This document shows, in pieces, positions 7,062-14,862 of a DNA stretch of 19,774 bases. The notes beneath the pieces are model-generated. The model made no database searches. It worked only from the letters and a program-made list of their open reading frames with translations, and was not told where the DNA came from. Location: positions 1-19,774 of the forward strand of contig JAWVZB010000060.1 in the NCBI GenBank assembly GCA_033722375.1. The letters run 5' to 3'. This stretch comes from JAWVZB01 sp033722375 (GTDB taxonomy: Bacteria; Actinomycetota; Nitriliruptoria; Nitriliruptorales; Nitriliruptoraceae). The position numbers were made by a program, and so were the translations under genes. Within the stretch, counting starts at the first letter, position 1. Each line of letters begins with the position of its first letter.

Positions 7062-7973
7062 GTGTCCGACGTCGAACCCGCCACCTCCCCGTCGCTGCCC
7101 GGCGGCGCGATCCTCGCGCTGCGCCGCAGGCGGCTCGACCTGCGACGGCACGTGGGCGTCATGGGCATCGTCAACGCCACCCCGGACTCCTTCTACGACC
7201 AGGGCCAGACCTTCGCCGTCGAGGAGGCGGTGCAACGGGCTCGTGCCCTCGTGAGCGAGGGCGCAGAGATCATCGACATCGGCGGGATCAAGGGTGGGCC
7301 CGGCCCCGAGGTCGCGGTCGACGAGGAGATCGCTCGCGTCGTGCCGGTCATCGAGGCGTTGCGCCGGCACGATGAGACGACGATCGTCTCCGTCGACACC
7401 TGGCGCGCCCCCGTGGCCGAGCGGGTGTTGGAGGTCGGCGCCGACATCATCAACGACGTGACCGGCGGGACCGACGACGAGCTGCTCGGGGTGGTCGGAC
7501 GGCAGGGAGCTGGGTACGTGGCCATGCATCACGGCGGCGAGCCACGAACCCGCCCCTACCGCCGGGCCTACGACCCCGACGTGACCACCGCGGTGCTCCG
7601 CCACCTCCGAAACCTGGTCCGCCGCGCGCAGGACGCGGGCGTGTCGCCGGACCGCATCGTGGTCGATCCCGGACACGACTTCCAGAAGACCACGGCCCAC
7701 TCGCTCGAGCTGACTCGGCGCCTCGGCGAGCTGCACGTTCTCGGTCATCCGGTGCTCGTGGCCCTGTCGAACAAGGACTTCGTCGGGGAGACCCTCGGCG
7801 CCGATCTCGAGGGCCGGGTGGAGGGCAGCATCGCCGCTGCCGTCTACGCCATCCTCCAGGGCGCGCGGATCGTCCGTGTCCACGAGGTCGCCCGCACCGT
7901 CGCCGCGGTCGAGATGACCGAGACGCTGCTCGGGTGGAGGCCACCCAGCCACGCCGTGCGCGGGCTCGAGTGA
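7062..7973 (+). CDS. folP2: FolP2-type dihydropteroate synthase homologue
   Basis: This 303-residue TIM-barrel protein belongs to the dihydropteroate synthase family but follows the mycobacterial FolP2 pattern. Conserved parts are VMGIVNATPDSFYDQG (33-48), SVDTW (110-114), ADIINDVTGG (128-136) and VDPGHDFQKT (201-210). It departs from active synthase where the STRPG loop should be: the segment reads IDIGGIKGGPG (71-81), and the usual SRKSFIG is ALSNKDFVGETLG (234-246). Both changes, and the C-terminal AVRGLE, match M. tuberculosis Rv1207 as I recall it. M. leprae FolP2 was reported not to act as a dihydropteroate synthase, so a folate role is doubtful. The GTG at 7062 has GAGGAG at 7051-7056. 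It converges on the HAD gene, three bases between stops. Confidence 0.85.
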   Translation: MSDVEPATSPSLPGGAILALRRRRLDLRRHVGVMGIVNATPDSFYDQGQTFAVEEAVQRARALVSEGAEIIDIGGIKGGPGPEVAVDEEIARVVPVIEALRRHDETTIVSVDTWRAPVAERVLEVGADIINDVTGGTDDELLGVVGRQGAGYVAMHHGGEPRTRPYRRAYDPDVTTAVLRHLRNLVRRAQDAGVSPDRIVVDPGHDFQKTTAHSLELTRRLGELHVLGHPVLVALSNKDFVGETLGADLEGRVEGSIAAAVYAILQGARIVRVHEVARTVAAVEMTETLLGWRPPSHAVRGLE

Positions 7974-7976
7974 CCG

Positions 7977-8660
7977 TCAGCGGAGGATGGGCGGCAGCTC
8001 GTCGAGCTCGGTGATCTCGTAGGTGATGTCGAGACCGAGGCGGTCGTCCTGACCGGCGTGGTTGACCCAGCAGGTGTCGATCCCGTAGGTCACTCCCCCC
8101 GCGATGTCCGAGGTCAGGCCATCCCCGATCACGATCGTCTCCTCCCGGTCTGGCTGGCCCATCCGCTCGAACGCGAGATCGAAGAACGCGGGATCCGGCT
8201 TCGACACCCCCACCTCGTCGGAGATGACGATCACCTCGGCGAGCTCGTCGAACCCGGTGGCCCGGAGTCGTGGCCACTGCACGTCGGCCAACCCGTTCGT
8301 GACGATCGCGATGCGGTGGTCCTCTGCCAGGTCGGCCACGATCTCGCGCGCGCCGTCACGAACGTGGGTCGATGCAGCGAGGTGGCGGATGTAGCGCTCG
8401 CTGAGCTCCTCGGGATCGACGTCGATGTCGAGCGTCTCCACGAGTTCGTGGAACCGCTGCGTGCGGATGTGCTTCGCGTCGACCTCGCCGGCTTCGAACT
8501 TCCGCCACAGCGCCCGGTTCACGCGTCGGTACACGTCGGCGAGGTCGCCGGTCATGGCGACGTCCGACTCCTCGAGCGACTCCTTCAGCGCGGCCGCTTC
8601 CGCGGCGTCGTAGTCGAGCAGCGTCCCGTCGAGGTCGAACAGCAGCCAGGTGTAGGTCAT
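7977..8660 (-). CDS. HAD-superfamily phosphatase, YjjG/YfnB type
   Basis: This 227-residue HAD hydrolase has all four motifs: LLFDLDGT (nucleophile Asp9, Asp11), VTN (Thr121), SKPDP (Lys154) and VIGDGLTSD (Asp180, Asp185). The helical cap (about 18-95), the segment VNRALWRKFEAGEV, the phrase VISDEVGVSKPDPAFFD and the late DTCWVNHAGQ closely follow E. coli YjjG, a nucleoside 5'-monophosphatase that removes non-canonical pyrimidine nucleotides. A house-cleaning role is plausible. ATG at 8660 has GGAG about 8 bases upstream. It lies 34 bp downstream of the CoA-binding gene on the same strand, probably cotranscribed. Confidence 0.88.
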   Translation of the reverse strand: MTYTWLLFDLDGTLLDYDAAEAAALKESLEESDVAMTGDLADVYRRVNRALWRKFEAGEVDAKHIRTQRFHELVETLDIDVDPEELSERYIRHLAASTHVRDGAREIVADLAEDHRIAIVTNGLADVQWPRLRATGFDELAEVIVISDEVGVSKPDPAFFDLAFERMGQPDREETIVIGDGLTSDIAGGVTYGIDTCWVNHAGQDDRLGLDITYEITELDELPPILR

Positions 8661-8694
8661 CGCTGATCTCCAACGGTGGCACCGGGGGGTCGGC

Positions 8695-9117
8695 TCATGC
8701 GGCGGGCGGAAGGGTCATGGTGCCCTGGCGACGCTGGACCTCGACCTTGAGACAGCGATCCTCGACGTAGTCCATGCCGGCTTCCTCGGCGATCTGGCGG
8801 GCCCGCGCCGACCGCAACCCGAGCTGGTTCCACAGCGCCGGGACACCCCGCTCGGCCGCTTCCTCCGCGATACCCGGCAGGTGCTCCTCGCGACGGAACA
8901 CGTCGACCAGGTCGATCTCGCCGGGCACTTCTGCCAGGGAGTTGTACGCCTCGGTCCCGAGCGACCCGTCGATGTTGGGGTTGACCGGCACGATCTCGTA
9001 GCCGAGACGCTGCAGCACGGACGAGACCTGGTAGCTCGTGCGGTGCGGCTTGTCGGACAGGCCGACCACCGCGATGCGTCGGGCGCGCCCGAGGATGCGC
9101 TCGATCGTGTCCTCCAT
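8695..9117 (-). CDS. CoA-binding domain protein (CoA_binding_2 / YccU type)
   Basis: This 140-residue Rossmann-fold protein matches the small CoA-binding family: RRIAVVGLSDKPHRTSYQVSSVLQRLGYEIVPVNP (13-47), IDLVDVFRREEH (69-79), ALWNQLGLRSARARQIAEEAGMDYVEDRCLKVE (94-126). The DRCLKVE ending with a conserved Cys (Cys122) is typical. The family binds CoA or a nucleotide, but its cellular task is poorly known. The ATG at 9117 was chosen for GGAGG five bases upstream; an in-frame start at 9150 would add an atypical His/Gly-rich tail. Probably first of a two-gene unit with the HAD phosphatase. Confidence 0.88.
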   Translation of the reverse strand: MEDTIERILGRARRIAVVGLSDKPHRTSYQVSSVLQRLGYEIVPVNPNIDGSLGTEAYNSLAEVPGEIDLVDVFRREEHLPGIAEEAAERGVPALWNQLGLRSARARQIAEEAGMDYVEDRCLKVEVQRRQGTMTLPPAA

Positions 9118-9133
9118 GCTGCCTCCAGGGTGG

Positions 9134-9180
9134 TGATGACTGCCTCTCACGTGGGGGAACGGCTGGAACGAGTGTCATCA
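9134..9180. repeat. Inverted repeat in the 79-bp gap between ferredoxin and CoA-binding genes
   Basis: TGATGAC at 9134-9140 and GTCATCA at 9174-9180 form a 7-bp inverted repeat with a 33-bp spacer. Its function is unknown; it may be a weak 3'-end stem of the ferredoxin transcript or chance. Confidence 0.25.
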
Positions 9181-9196
9181 TCCCAGCCGGACCCGG

Positions 9197-9583
9197 TCAG
9201 GCAGGCGGGATCATCCCCGGCGGCAGGTCGGTCCGCCCCTCGAGCGGCGACAGCTCGAACTCCTCCTCACCGATGAGGAGGAACTCCACCGGCTCGTCGT
9301 CGCGCAGGTGCTGCTCACAGATCTTGGGCACGTCCTCGAGCGTCACGCCGCCGTACCACACGTCGTCCGGGGCGACGTACACCGTCGGCCCCACCATGCA
9401 CGGCTCCATGCAGCCCGAGGCGACGACCTTGACGTCCACGAGCCCGAGCTGGCCGGTCGTCTCTCGGAAGGCCTCGAAGATGTTCGCCGAGCCCTTCCGG
9501 ATGCACGACGGTCGAGGGTGCTCCTGCGGGCGTTCGTTGATGCACACGAACACGAACTTCCTGGGTTTCCCCGCACGGGCCAC
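9197..9583 (-). CDS. Thioredoxin-like [2Fe-2S] ferredoxin
   Basis: This 128-residue protein has the thioredoxin-like [2Fe-2S] ferredoxin layout: FVFVCINERPQEHPRPSC (Cys14 and Cys27), then VKVVASGCMEPCMVGPTVYV (Cys58 and Cys62), followed by VWYGGVTLEDVPKICEQHL. Four cysteines in C-x12-C and C-x3-C spacing fit the 2Fe-2S site of this family, related to NuoE and to Shethna-type ferredoxins. The electron partner is unknown. GTG at 9583 was chosen because GAGGAG precedes it by six bases; the open frame extends 18 codons further to 9637, but that segment spans the predicted promoter. The short C-terminal tail is Pro-rich. Confidence 0.85.
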   Translation of the reverse strand: MARAGKPRKFVFVCINERPQEHPRPSCIRKGSANIFEAFRETTGQLGLVDVKVVASGCMEPCMVGPTVYVAPDDVWYGGVTLEDVPKICEQHLRDDEPVEFLLIGEEEFELSPLEGRTDLPPGMIPPA

Positions 9584-9596
9584 CGGTGGCTCCTCG

Positions 9597-9624
9597 TCGC
9601 TCGCCAACGACCCTATCGGAGCGA
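9597..9624 (-). promoter_or_regulatory. Candidate promoter with dyad over the -10 box ([2Fe-2S] ferredoxin gene)
   Basis: On the minus strand TAGGGT (complement of 9610-9615) lies between TCGCTC and GAGCGA, a perfect 6-bp inverted repeat with a 16-bp spacer. The leader would be about 20 bases, consistent with the GTG at 9583. Confidence 0.4.
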
Positions 9625-9665
9625 TTCTCCACACCACGGCGCAGATCCCGTCCCACCCGTCGCGA

Positions 9666-9699
9666 CCTGCACCCCGCGGACCGGGGGCTCACCCGCAGG
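9666..9699. promoter_or_regulatory. Nested stem between the ferredoxin and hppD promoters
   Basis: CCTGC (9666-9670) pairs with GCAGG (9695-9699), enclosing CCCCG (9672-9676) paired with CGGGG (9682-9686). It lies 47 bp before the hppD -10 box. It may be an operator or chance in GC-rich DNA. The rest of the 195-bp divergent gap shows only the two promoters. Confidence 0.25.
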
Positions 9700-9745
9700 G
9701 TGTGCGCATCCCGGACGTCCACCCCCATCACCGCACGCCCCGTCA

Positions 9746-9751
9746 TACTGT
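9746..9751 (+). promoter_or_regulatory. Candidate -10 box of hppD
   Basis: TACTGT at 9746-9751 fits TANNNT and lies 27 bp before the GTG, with GGAGG at 9767-9771 between. The surrounding TCATACTGTGA is a near-palindrome. Confidence 0.4.
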
Positions 9752-9778
9752 GAGAAGGACACGACCGGAGGCACGACG

Positions 9779-10873
9779 GTGAGCGAGGACACCTTCCCGA
9801 TCAAGGGCTACGACGCCATCGAGTACTGGGTCGGCAACGCCAAGCAGGCCGCCCACTACTACCGCACGGCGTTCGGGTTCCGGCTCGTCGGGTACGCCGG
9901 CCCCGAGACCGGCGTCCGCGACCGTGCCTCGTACGTGCTCAAGCAGCGCAGCGTCCGGTTCGTGCTGACCTCGGCCGTCACCCCCGACCACGAGATCAAC
10001 CGCCACCAGTCCGTCCACGGCGACGGCGTCCGCGACGTGGCGTTCCAGGTCCCCGACGCCGAGGAGGCGTTCCAGATCTCGGTCGAGCGGGGCGCCACCC
10101 CCTTCCACGAGCCCGAGGTCCGCGAGGACGAGCACGGCAAGGTCGTGGTCGGCGCGATCGAGGCGTACGGGGACACGATCCACTCGTTCGTCCAGCGGGA
10201 CGACTACTCCGGGGTCTACCTCCCCGGCTACGAGCCGGTCGAGGAGGATCCGATCGCCGAGGAGGTCGGGCTCAGCGGCATCGACCACGTGGTCTGCAAC
10301 GTCGAGCTCGGCAAGATGGACGAGTGGGCCCGGTTCTACGCCAACATCCTCGGGTTCAGCGAGTTCCGTCACTTCACCGACGAGGAGATCTCGACCGAGT
10401 ACACGGCGCTCATGTCGAAGGTGCTGTGGGACGGCGTCGGCCGCATCAAGCTGCCGATCAACGAACCCGCCGAGGGCAAGAAGAAGTCCCAGATCGAGGA
10501 GTACCTCGAGGCCTACCGCGGCCCTGGCGTGCAGCACATCGCGATCTCCACCGGCGACATCGTCTCGACCGTGGGGCAGCTCCGGGCCAACGGCGTGCAG
10601 TTCCTCGAGGTGCCGATGACCTACTACGACGAGGCCAAGGAGCGTGTCGGCGAGGTCGACGAGGCCTGGGACGACCTGGCCGAGCTCGGCATCCTCGTGG
10701 ACCGCGACGACGAGGGCTACCTGCTCCAGATCTTCACCGAGCCGGTACAGGACCGCCCGACGGTGTTCTACGAGATCATCCAGCGGCACGGTGCCACCGG
10801 GTTCGGACTCGGGAACTTCAAGGCGCTGTTCGAAGCGATCGAGCGAGCCCAGGCGAAGCGCGGCAACCTCTGA
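9779..10873 (+). CDS. hppD: 4-hydroxyphenylpyruvate dioxygenase
   Basis: This 364-residue non-haem Fe(II) dioxygenase converts 4-hydroxyphenylpyruvate to homogentisate in tyrosine breakdown. It has two VOC/glyoxalase-like halves. The iron ligands are visible in the C-terminal half: His170 (SGIDHVV), His253 (GVQHIAI) and Glu332 (VFYEII). Other family marks are QIEEYLEAYRGPGVQH, the GYLLQIFTEPVQDRPTVFYEIIQRHGATGFGLGNFKALFEAIE ending, and length close to the usual 350-380. The GTG at 9779 has GGAGG seven bases upstream. No homogentisate dioxygenase gene is next to it in this window; a lipase gene follows after 17 bp. Confidence 0.96.
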   Translation: MSEDTFPIKGYDAIEYWVGNAKQAAHYYRTAFGFRLVGYAGPETGVRDRASYVLKQRSVRFVLTSAVTPDHEINRHQSVHGDGVRDVAFQVPDAEEAFQISVERGATPFHEPEVREDEHGKVVVGAIEAYGDTIHSFVQRDDYSGVYLPGYEPVEEDPIAEEVGLSGIDHVVCNVELGKMDEWARFYANILGFSEFRHFTDEEISTEYTALMSKVLWDGVGRIKLPINEPAEGKKKSQIEEYLEAYRGPGVQHIAISTGDIVSTVGQLRANGVQFLEVPMTYYDEAKERVGEVDEAWDDLAELGILVDRDDEGYLLQIFTEPVQDRPTVFYEIIQRHGATGFGLGNFKALFEAIERAQAKRGNL

Positions 10874-10890
10874 CCGCGGACCAACGAGCC

Positions 10891-11898
10891 ATGCCCGACG
10901 AGCCTGACGAGCCCGACCAGAAGGTCGGGCTCGTTCTGTCCGGCGGCGGCGCCAAGGGGGCGTTCGGGGCCGGGGTGATCGCTGCGTTCGAGGACGCCAG
11001 CATCGACGTGGACCTGGTGAGCGGCGCGTCGGCGGGCGCGCTGAACGCCGCCGCGGTGGCCACCGGCATCGGTGCCGACGAGCTCATCGGGCTGTGGTCG
11101 GAGCTCGAGTCCCGCGATGTCTACCGCGTCCGCAAGGACGTCCACCGGCTGGTGCGGCCGTGGCATCTGATCAGCCGCCCGGACCGGCTCCTCGGACTCG
11201 GACACCACACCACGACCGAGCACCTGGCCGAGTCGATCGGCTGGACCTGGCTGCTCGAGACCGGCCCGCTGCGGGAGCTCCTCGTGGACCTGCTCGGCGG
11301 AGAGGAGGTGGCGGTCAGGGACGGCTGCGCGATGGTCGTGTCGTGCGTCGACGTCGGCACCGGCGACCCCGTCCGCTTCGCCAACACGGCTCCGCCGGAC
11401 CATCGTCCAGGCCACCGGTACCGCGCCGGGACGATGACCGTGGATCACCTGGTCGCCAGTGCGGCCATCCCGGGTCTGTTCGAGCCGATCCGCATCGACG
11501 GCGACCTGTACTGGGACGGCGGGCTCGTGGCCAACACCCCGCTCAAGGCCCTGATGCCCTACGAGCCGGACATCGTGTACGTGGTCGCGTCCGGGGCCAT
11601 CGACCGCGATGCCGGCGACCCGGCGAGTCTCGGGGAGGTCGTGGCGCTCGTGGTCGACCACGTGATGCGCTACTCGCTGATCCAGGACGTCGACCACGCC
11701 CGAACCGTCAACGAGTTGGTCCGTGCCGACCCCAACGCCTCGTACCACCGCGATGTGGAGATCGTCGTGATCTCCCCCGACCACGCGAGGAGCGGCCTCG
11801 GGCAGCTCCTGGACTTCGAGCCGTCGGTCGCGCGGGAGCTGATCGACGCCGGCTACGACATCGCCCGCGACGCGATCCGGAGCGGCGCAGACCGCTGA
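10891..11898 (+). CDS. Patatin-like phospholipase
   Basis: This 335-residue protein has the bacterial patatin (Ser-Asp dyad) layout: oxyanion loop LSGGGAKGAFGAG (17-28), nucleophile GASAG with Ser47, and DGG with Asp209 in LYWDGGLVANTPL. The stretch ASAAIPGLFEPIRIDGDLYWDGG is typical of RssA-like patatin proteins. The likely activity is lipid acyl hydrolase. No signal peptide or membrane segment is seen, so it is probably cytosolic. ATG at 10891 lies 17 bp after hppD with only a weak ribosome binding site, suggesting cotranscription with hppD. A functional link to tyrosine breakdown is not evident. Confidence 0.92.
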   Translation: MPDEPDEPDQKVGLVLSGGGAKGAFGAGVIAAFEDASIDVDLVSGASAGALNAAAVATGIGADELIGLWSELESRDVYRVRKDVHRLVRPWHLISRPDRLLGLGHHTTTEHLAESIGWTWLLETGPLRELLVDLLGGEEVAVRDGCAMVVSCVDVGTGDPVRFANTAPPDHRPGHRYRAGTMTVDHLVASAAIPGLFEPIRIDGDLYWDGGLVANTPLKALMPYEPDIVYVVASGAIDRDAGDPASLGEVVALVVDHVMRYSLIQDVDHARTVNELVRADPNASYHRDVEIVVISPDHARSGLGQLLDFEPSVARELIDAGYDIARDAIRSGADR

Positions 11899-11935
11899 CC
11901 GGACCCCCGACGGGAAGCCCCGGCCGTTGCTCGGG

Positions 11936-11949
11936 CACCTACACTGGTG
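11936..11949 (+). promoter_or_regulatory. Candidate -10 box of the HelD-like gene
   Basis: CACC-TACACT-GGTG: the -10 candidate TACACT (11940-11945) exactly fills the spacer of a 4-bp inverted repeat. Transcription would start near 11952, which rules against the open-frame start at 11947 and supports TTG at 11971. Confidence 0.4.
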
Positions 11950-11970
11950 GGTCGCCTCCGAGGATCTCCG

Positions 11971-14220
11971 TTGAGCGCCGACGCCGTTCCGCCCCCTCCG
12001 CCTGGTTCCAAGCGCCAGGCCATGCTCGCCGAGCAGGAACACGTGGACCTCGTCCACGACCGCGTCGAGGAGCTGCGCCGGACCGCGATGGAGCACGCCG
12101 CCCGGATCGAGGCCGACCAGTCCGGCTCGACCCACCAGGCCGTGTACGAGCGCGACGTGACCGCTTACCACCACCTCCGCCGCGTCGAGCGCTACACCTT
12201 CGGTGACGAGGAGGCACTGGTCTTCGGCCGTCTGGACGAACAGGACGGCGAGGTGCTGCACATCGGCCGGGTGTCGGTGACCGACGAGCAGCGGGAGGTC
12301 CTGCTCGTCGACTGGCGGGCTCCGGCCGCGGCGAAGTTCTATCAGGCCACACCGGCGACCCCGATGGAGGTCGCGCGGCGACGCACCCTGACCTGCCGGG
12401 GTCGGCGCCTCGTGGACCTCGACGACGAGATCGTGGACGCCGAGGCTGCGGAACGGCTCGGGCTCGAGGCCGTGACCGGGCGGGGCGCGCTCCTGGCAGC
12501 CCTGACCCGCACCCGGACGGGCCGGATGCGCGACATCGTCGCGACGATCCAGGCCGACCAGGACCGCATCATCCGCCGTCCCGCCACCGGCACGTTGATC
12601 GTCTCCGGTGGACCCGGGACCGGCAAGACCGTCGTCGCGCTCCACCGGGTCGCCTACCTCCTCTACACCAACCGCGACCGCTACGACCGGCGGGGCGTGC
12701 TCGTCGTCGGACCCACCTCGGTCTTCACCCGCTACATCGGCAACGTCCTGCCATCGCTCGGCGAGGAACGCGCGTCGCTGCGCAGCCTCGAGCGGTTCGT
12801 GCCCTCGTTGGGGGCGAGCGGCTGGGACCCCCCGGATGTCGCGGCGGTCAAGGGTGCGCTCGACATGGTCGAGGTGTCCCGGCGGATCGTCGGGGCCGCT
12901 CTGCCCGCGGTCGACCGCCCCGTGCGGGTCGCCTTCGACGGCATCGAGGTCGAACTCGGGACCGAGGAGGTCGCAGGCGTCCGCGCTCGTGTGTGGGACC
13001 GCACCCGCCCGGCTGACGTCGACGGGTTCGGCGGGTACCACGCCCGCCGGGGCGCCCTGCTCGATGCGCTCCTGGACCAGGCCTGGAAGCGGTGGCGCGC
13101 CGCCCGCGAAGCCACTCCCCGGGCGGTCCCCGACGAACGGCTCGGCTCGGGGTTCGACGCCACGGTGCGCAGCGATCCGCGACTGCAGGCCGCGGCCGCC
13201 CGGCTGTGGCCCGACCTCGACGCCGCCGAGCTGGTCCGCGGGGTCGTCGCCGGCGATCCGCCGGTCGAGCAGCTCGCCGACGGCCTCCTGTCGCCCGACG
13301 AGATCCAGCTCCTGTCGCGATCCTGGGGCACCGGCTCGCTCCCGACGATCGACGACGTGGCGATCGCCGACGAGGTCGCCCACGTCCTCGGGCCGGTCAC
13401 CCAGACGGCTGACGGCGACGAGGACCCCGGCATCCGACTCACCACGGAGGAGAGCGACGTGTGGATCGACCTCCCCGACGTGAACGATCCCGGCTACCGC
13501 GACTTCGCCCACGTCGTCGTCGACGAAGCGCAGGATCTGAGCCCGATGCAGTGGCGCATGGTCGCCCGCCACGCCCCGCGCGCCTCCTGGACCGTGGTCG
13601 GTGACCTGGCACAACGGTCGCGGATCGCCGAACCCGAGTCGTGGGAGGACATCGCGCGTCTCATCGGCCGCCGGCAGGTCGACGTCGAGGAGCTCACCGT
13701 CAATTACCGGACCCCGAGCGAAGTCATGGAGCTCGCACGCGCCGTTCTCGAGGCGGCCGGACACGATCCGAACGCAGCACCCGAGGCGGTCCGCGACACC
13801 GGACAGCCACCCCGCCTCATCCGCGACCACGACGTGCTGCGCCACGCCATCGACCAGGCGGTGCGGGCGGGGCGACGCCGCGACGGCGTCATCGCAGTGG
13901 TCAGCCCCGAAGCCGACGTCGCCGAGGCGACCGCGAGGCTCGAAGACGTCCTCCAGGAGCAGCCCGAGTCGGTCCGTGCCGACCTGACCGAGCGCATCCA
14001 TCTGCACGAGCCACGCACCGTGAAGGGCCTCGAGTTCGACGCAGTGGTCGTCGCAGCACCCGACCGCATCGTGGACGAATCAGCGGTCGGGGCGCACCAG
14101 CTCTACGTCGTGGTGACCCGGACGACCGACGAGCTGGTGCTCGTCGCCACGCCGGGCGCGGAGTTCCCCGGGCTCCGCCACGTCGTCCAGGACGAACCGG
14201 CCCACGCCGACCGCCGCTGA
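11971..14220 (+). CDS. HelD-like UvrD-family ATPase/helicase
   Basis: This 749-residue superfamily 1 ATPase resembles actinobacterial HelD-type proteins, which remove stalled RNA polymerase from DNA. In order: an N-terminal helical, probably coiled-coil segment (AEQEHVDLVHDRVEELRRTAMEHAARIEAD), a domain with HIGRVSVTDEQREVLLVDWRAPAAAKFY, Walker A GGPGTGKT at about 213-220 followed by VVALHRVAYLLY, Walker B-type DEAQD at 518-522, NYRTPSEV, TVKGLEFDAVVV and a C-terminal QLYVVVTRTTDELVLV. The TTG start has GAGGA at 11960-11964. GTG at 11947 and ATG at 12022 are alternatives. The N-terminal coiled coil and the segment between Walker A and the DEAQD motif favour HelD over UvrD/PcrA. Some HelD relatives protect against rifamycins. 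Confidence 0.88.
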   Translation: MSADAVPPPPPGSKRQAMLAEQEHVDLVHDRVEELRRTAMEHAARIEADQSGSTHQAVYERDVTAYHHLRRVERYTFGDEEALVFGRLDEQDGEVLHIGRVSVTDEQREVLLVDWRAPAAAKFYQATPATPMEVARRRTLTCRGRRLVDLDDEIVDAEAAERLGLEAVTGRGALLAALTRTRTGRMRDIVATIQADQDRIIRRPATGTLIVSGGPGTGKTVVALHRVAYLLYTNRDRYDRRGVLVVGPTSVFTRYIGNVLPSLGEERASLRSLERFVPSLGASGWDPPDVAAVKGALDMVEVSRRIVGAALPAVDRPVRVAFDGIEVELGTEEVAGVRARVWDRTRPADVDGFGGYHARRGALLDALLDQAWKRWRAAREATPRAVPDERLGSGFDATVRSDPRLQAAAARLWPDLDAAELVRGVVAGDPPVEQLADGLLSPDEIQLLSRSWGTGSLPTIDDVAIADEVAHVLGPVTQTADGDEDPGIRLTTEESDVWIDLPDVNDPGYRDFAHVVVDEAQDLSPMQWRMVARHAPRASWTVVGDLAQRSRIAEPESWEDIARLIGRRQVDVEELTVNYRTPSEVMELARAVLEAAGHDPNAAPEAVRDTGQPPRLIRDHDVLRHAIDQAVRAGRRRDGVIAVVSPEADVAEATARLEDVLQEQPESVRADLTERIHLHEPRTVKGLEFDAVVVAAPDRIVDESAVGAHQLYVVVTRTTDELVLVATPGAEFPGLRHVVQDEPAHADRR

Positions 14221-14256
14221 TCTCCGTTGCGGGCAGACGCGAGCGATGGGGCTCGA

Positions 14257-14262
14257 TAGTCT
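14257..14262 (+). promoter_or_regulatory. Candidate -10 box of the dCMP deaminase-family gene
   Basis: TAGTCT at 14257-14262 fits TANNNT and lies inside CGATAGTCTCG, a weak 3-bp dyad. The leader to GTG 14337 would be about 68 bases. No clear -35 is seen. Confidence 0.3.
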
Positions 14263-14336
14263 CGGAACGACCCGCGACGTGTCGTCGCATCTCCCCGGGG
14301 TCGACGGTGTCCGTATGCCATCGGGAGGCGGCGACA

Positions 14337-14861
14337 GTGACCAACGCGTGGGATCCTCAGAAGTCGAACGACCCGCAGCGGCGCTCCTGGGACGACTACT
14401 TCCTCGAGCTCGCCCGGGCCGCCTCGACCCGCGCCACCTGCTCGCGCCGCAAGCACGGGGCGGTGATCGCCAAGGACCGCCGCATCGTGGCGACGGGCTA
14501 CAACGGTGGTCCGTCGGGCTACCCGCATTGCGAGGACGGCGCCTGTCCGCGCGCGGCATCGACCGCCCCGCAGGGCCACGACTACGACCGCTGCATCGCG
14601 ATCCACGCCGAGGCCAACGCGCTGCTGTTCTCGAGCCCCGAGGAGCGGGAGGATGCGACCCTCTACTGCACCGGCGCCCCGTGCTTCGGGTGCGCGAAGC
14701 TGATCTCCAACAGCGGCATCAGCGAGGTCGTCGCCTCCGGTGGCCGCTACGAGGGCTGGGACGAGGTCCGCGACTACCTGCGGGTCGCGGGTGTCAGAGT
14801 TCGCCTGCTCGACGGGCTCGAAGGTCTGCCGGTCCTGGACCTGACCTCCGAGTCCGCCTGA
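14337..14861 (+). CDS. dCMP deaminase-family protein (ComE-type)
   Basis: This 174-residue zinc deaminase has SWDDYFLELARAASTRATCSRRKHGAVIAKDRRIVATGYNGGPSG, the classic N-terminal part of the dCMP deaminase/ComEB family. The zinc site is His90-Ala-Glu92 (CIAIHAEANAL) and Cys116-x2-Cys119 (GAPCFGCAKLISNSGI). The activity expected is dCMP to dUMP, feeding thymidylate synthesis. Cys65 and Cys70 (YPHCEDGACPR) and Cys86 lie where many members bind a second zinc. GTG at 14337 follows GGGAGG at 14323-14328. It converges on the zinc-ribbon gene, with a single base between stop codons. Confidence 0.92.
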   Translation: MTNAWDPQKSNDPQRRSWDDYFLELARAASTRATCSRRKHGAVIAKDRRIVATGYNGGPSGYPHCEDGACPRAASTAPQGHDYDRCIAIHAEANALLFSSPEEREDATLYCTGAPCFGCAKLISNSGISEVVASGGRYEGWDEVRDYLRVAGVRVRLLDGLEGLPVLDLTSESA

Positions 14862-14862
14862 G

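Noticed and set aside
6987..7952. N-terminal extension of the DivIVA-like gene
   Set aside because: It would run antisense to folP2 and lacks family features. The ATG at 6986 has a strong ribosome binding site and begins a clear membrane helix.
9584..9637. 18-codon N-terminal extension of the [2Fe-2S] ferredoxin
   Set aside because: The segment spans the candidate -10 box and the start at 9583 has a good ribosome binding site.
9743..10789. A 348-codon minus-strand open frame over hppD
   Set aside because: It is antisense to hppD with iron ligands in place; its low-complexity translation (Val, Asp, Leu, Gly) indicates a shadow.
9779..11898. A complete homogentisate pathway operon with hppD
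   Set aside because: Only hppD is present. The next gene is a patatin-like lipase, with no homogentisate dioxygenase, isomerase or fumarylacetoacetase.
10768..14007. A 1079-codon open frame on the minus strand
   Set aside because: It is antisense to hppD, the patatin gene and the HelD-like gene, all of which have clear family motifs. Its translation has no recognisable domain, and long antisense frames are expected at this G+C content.
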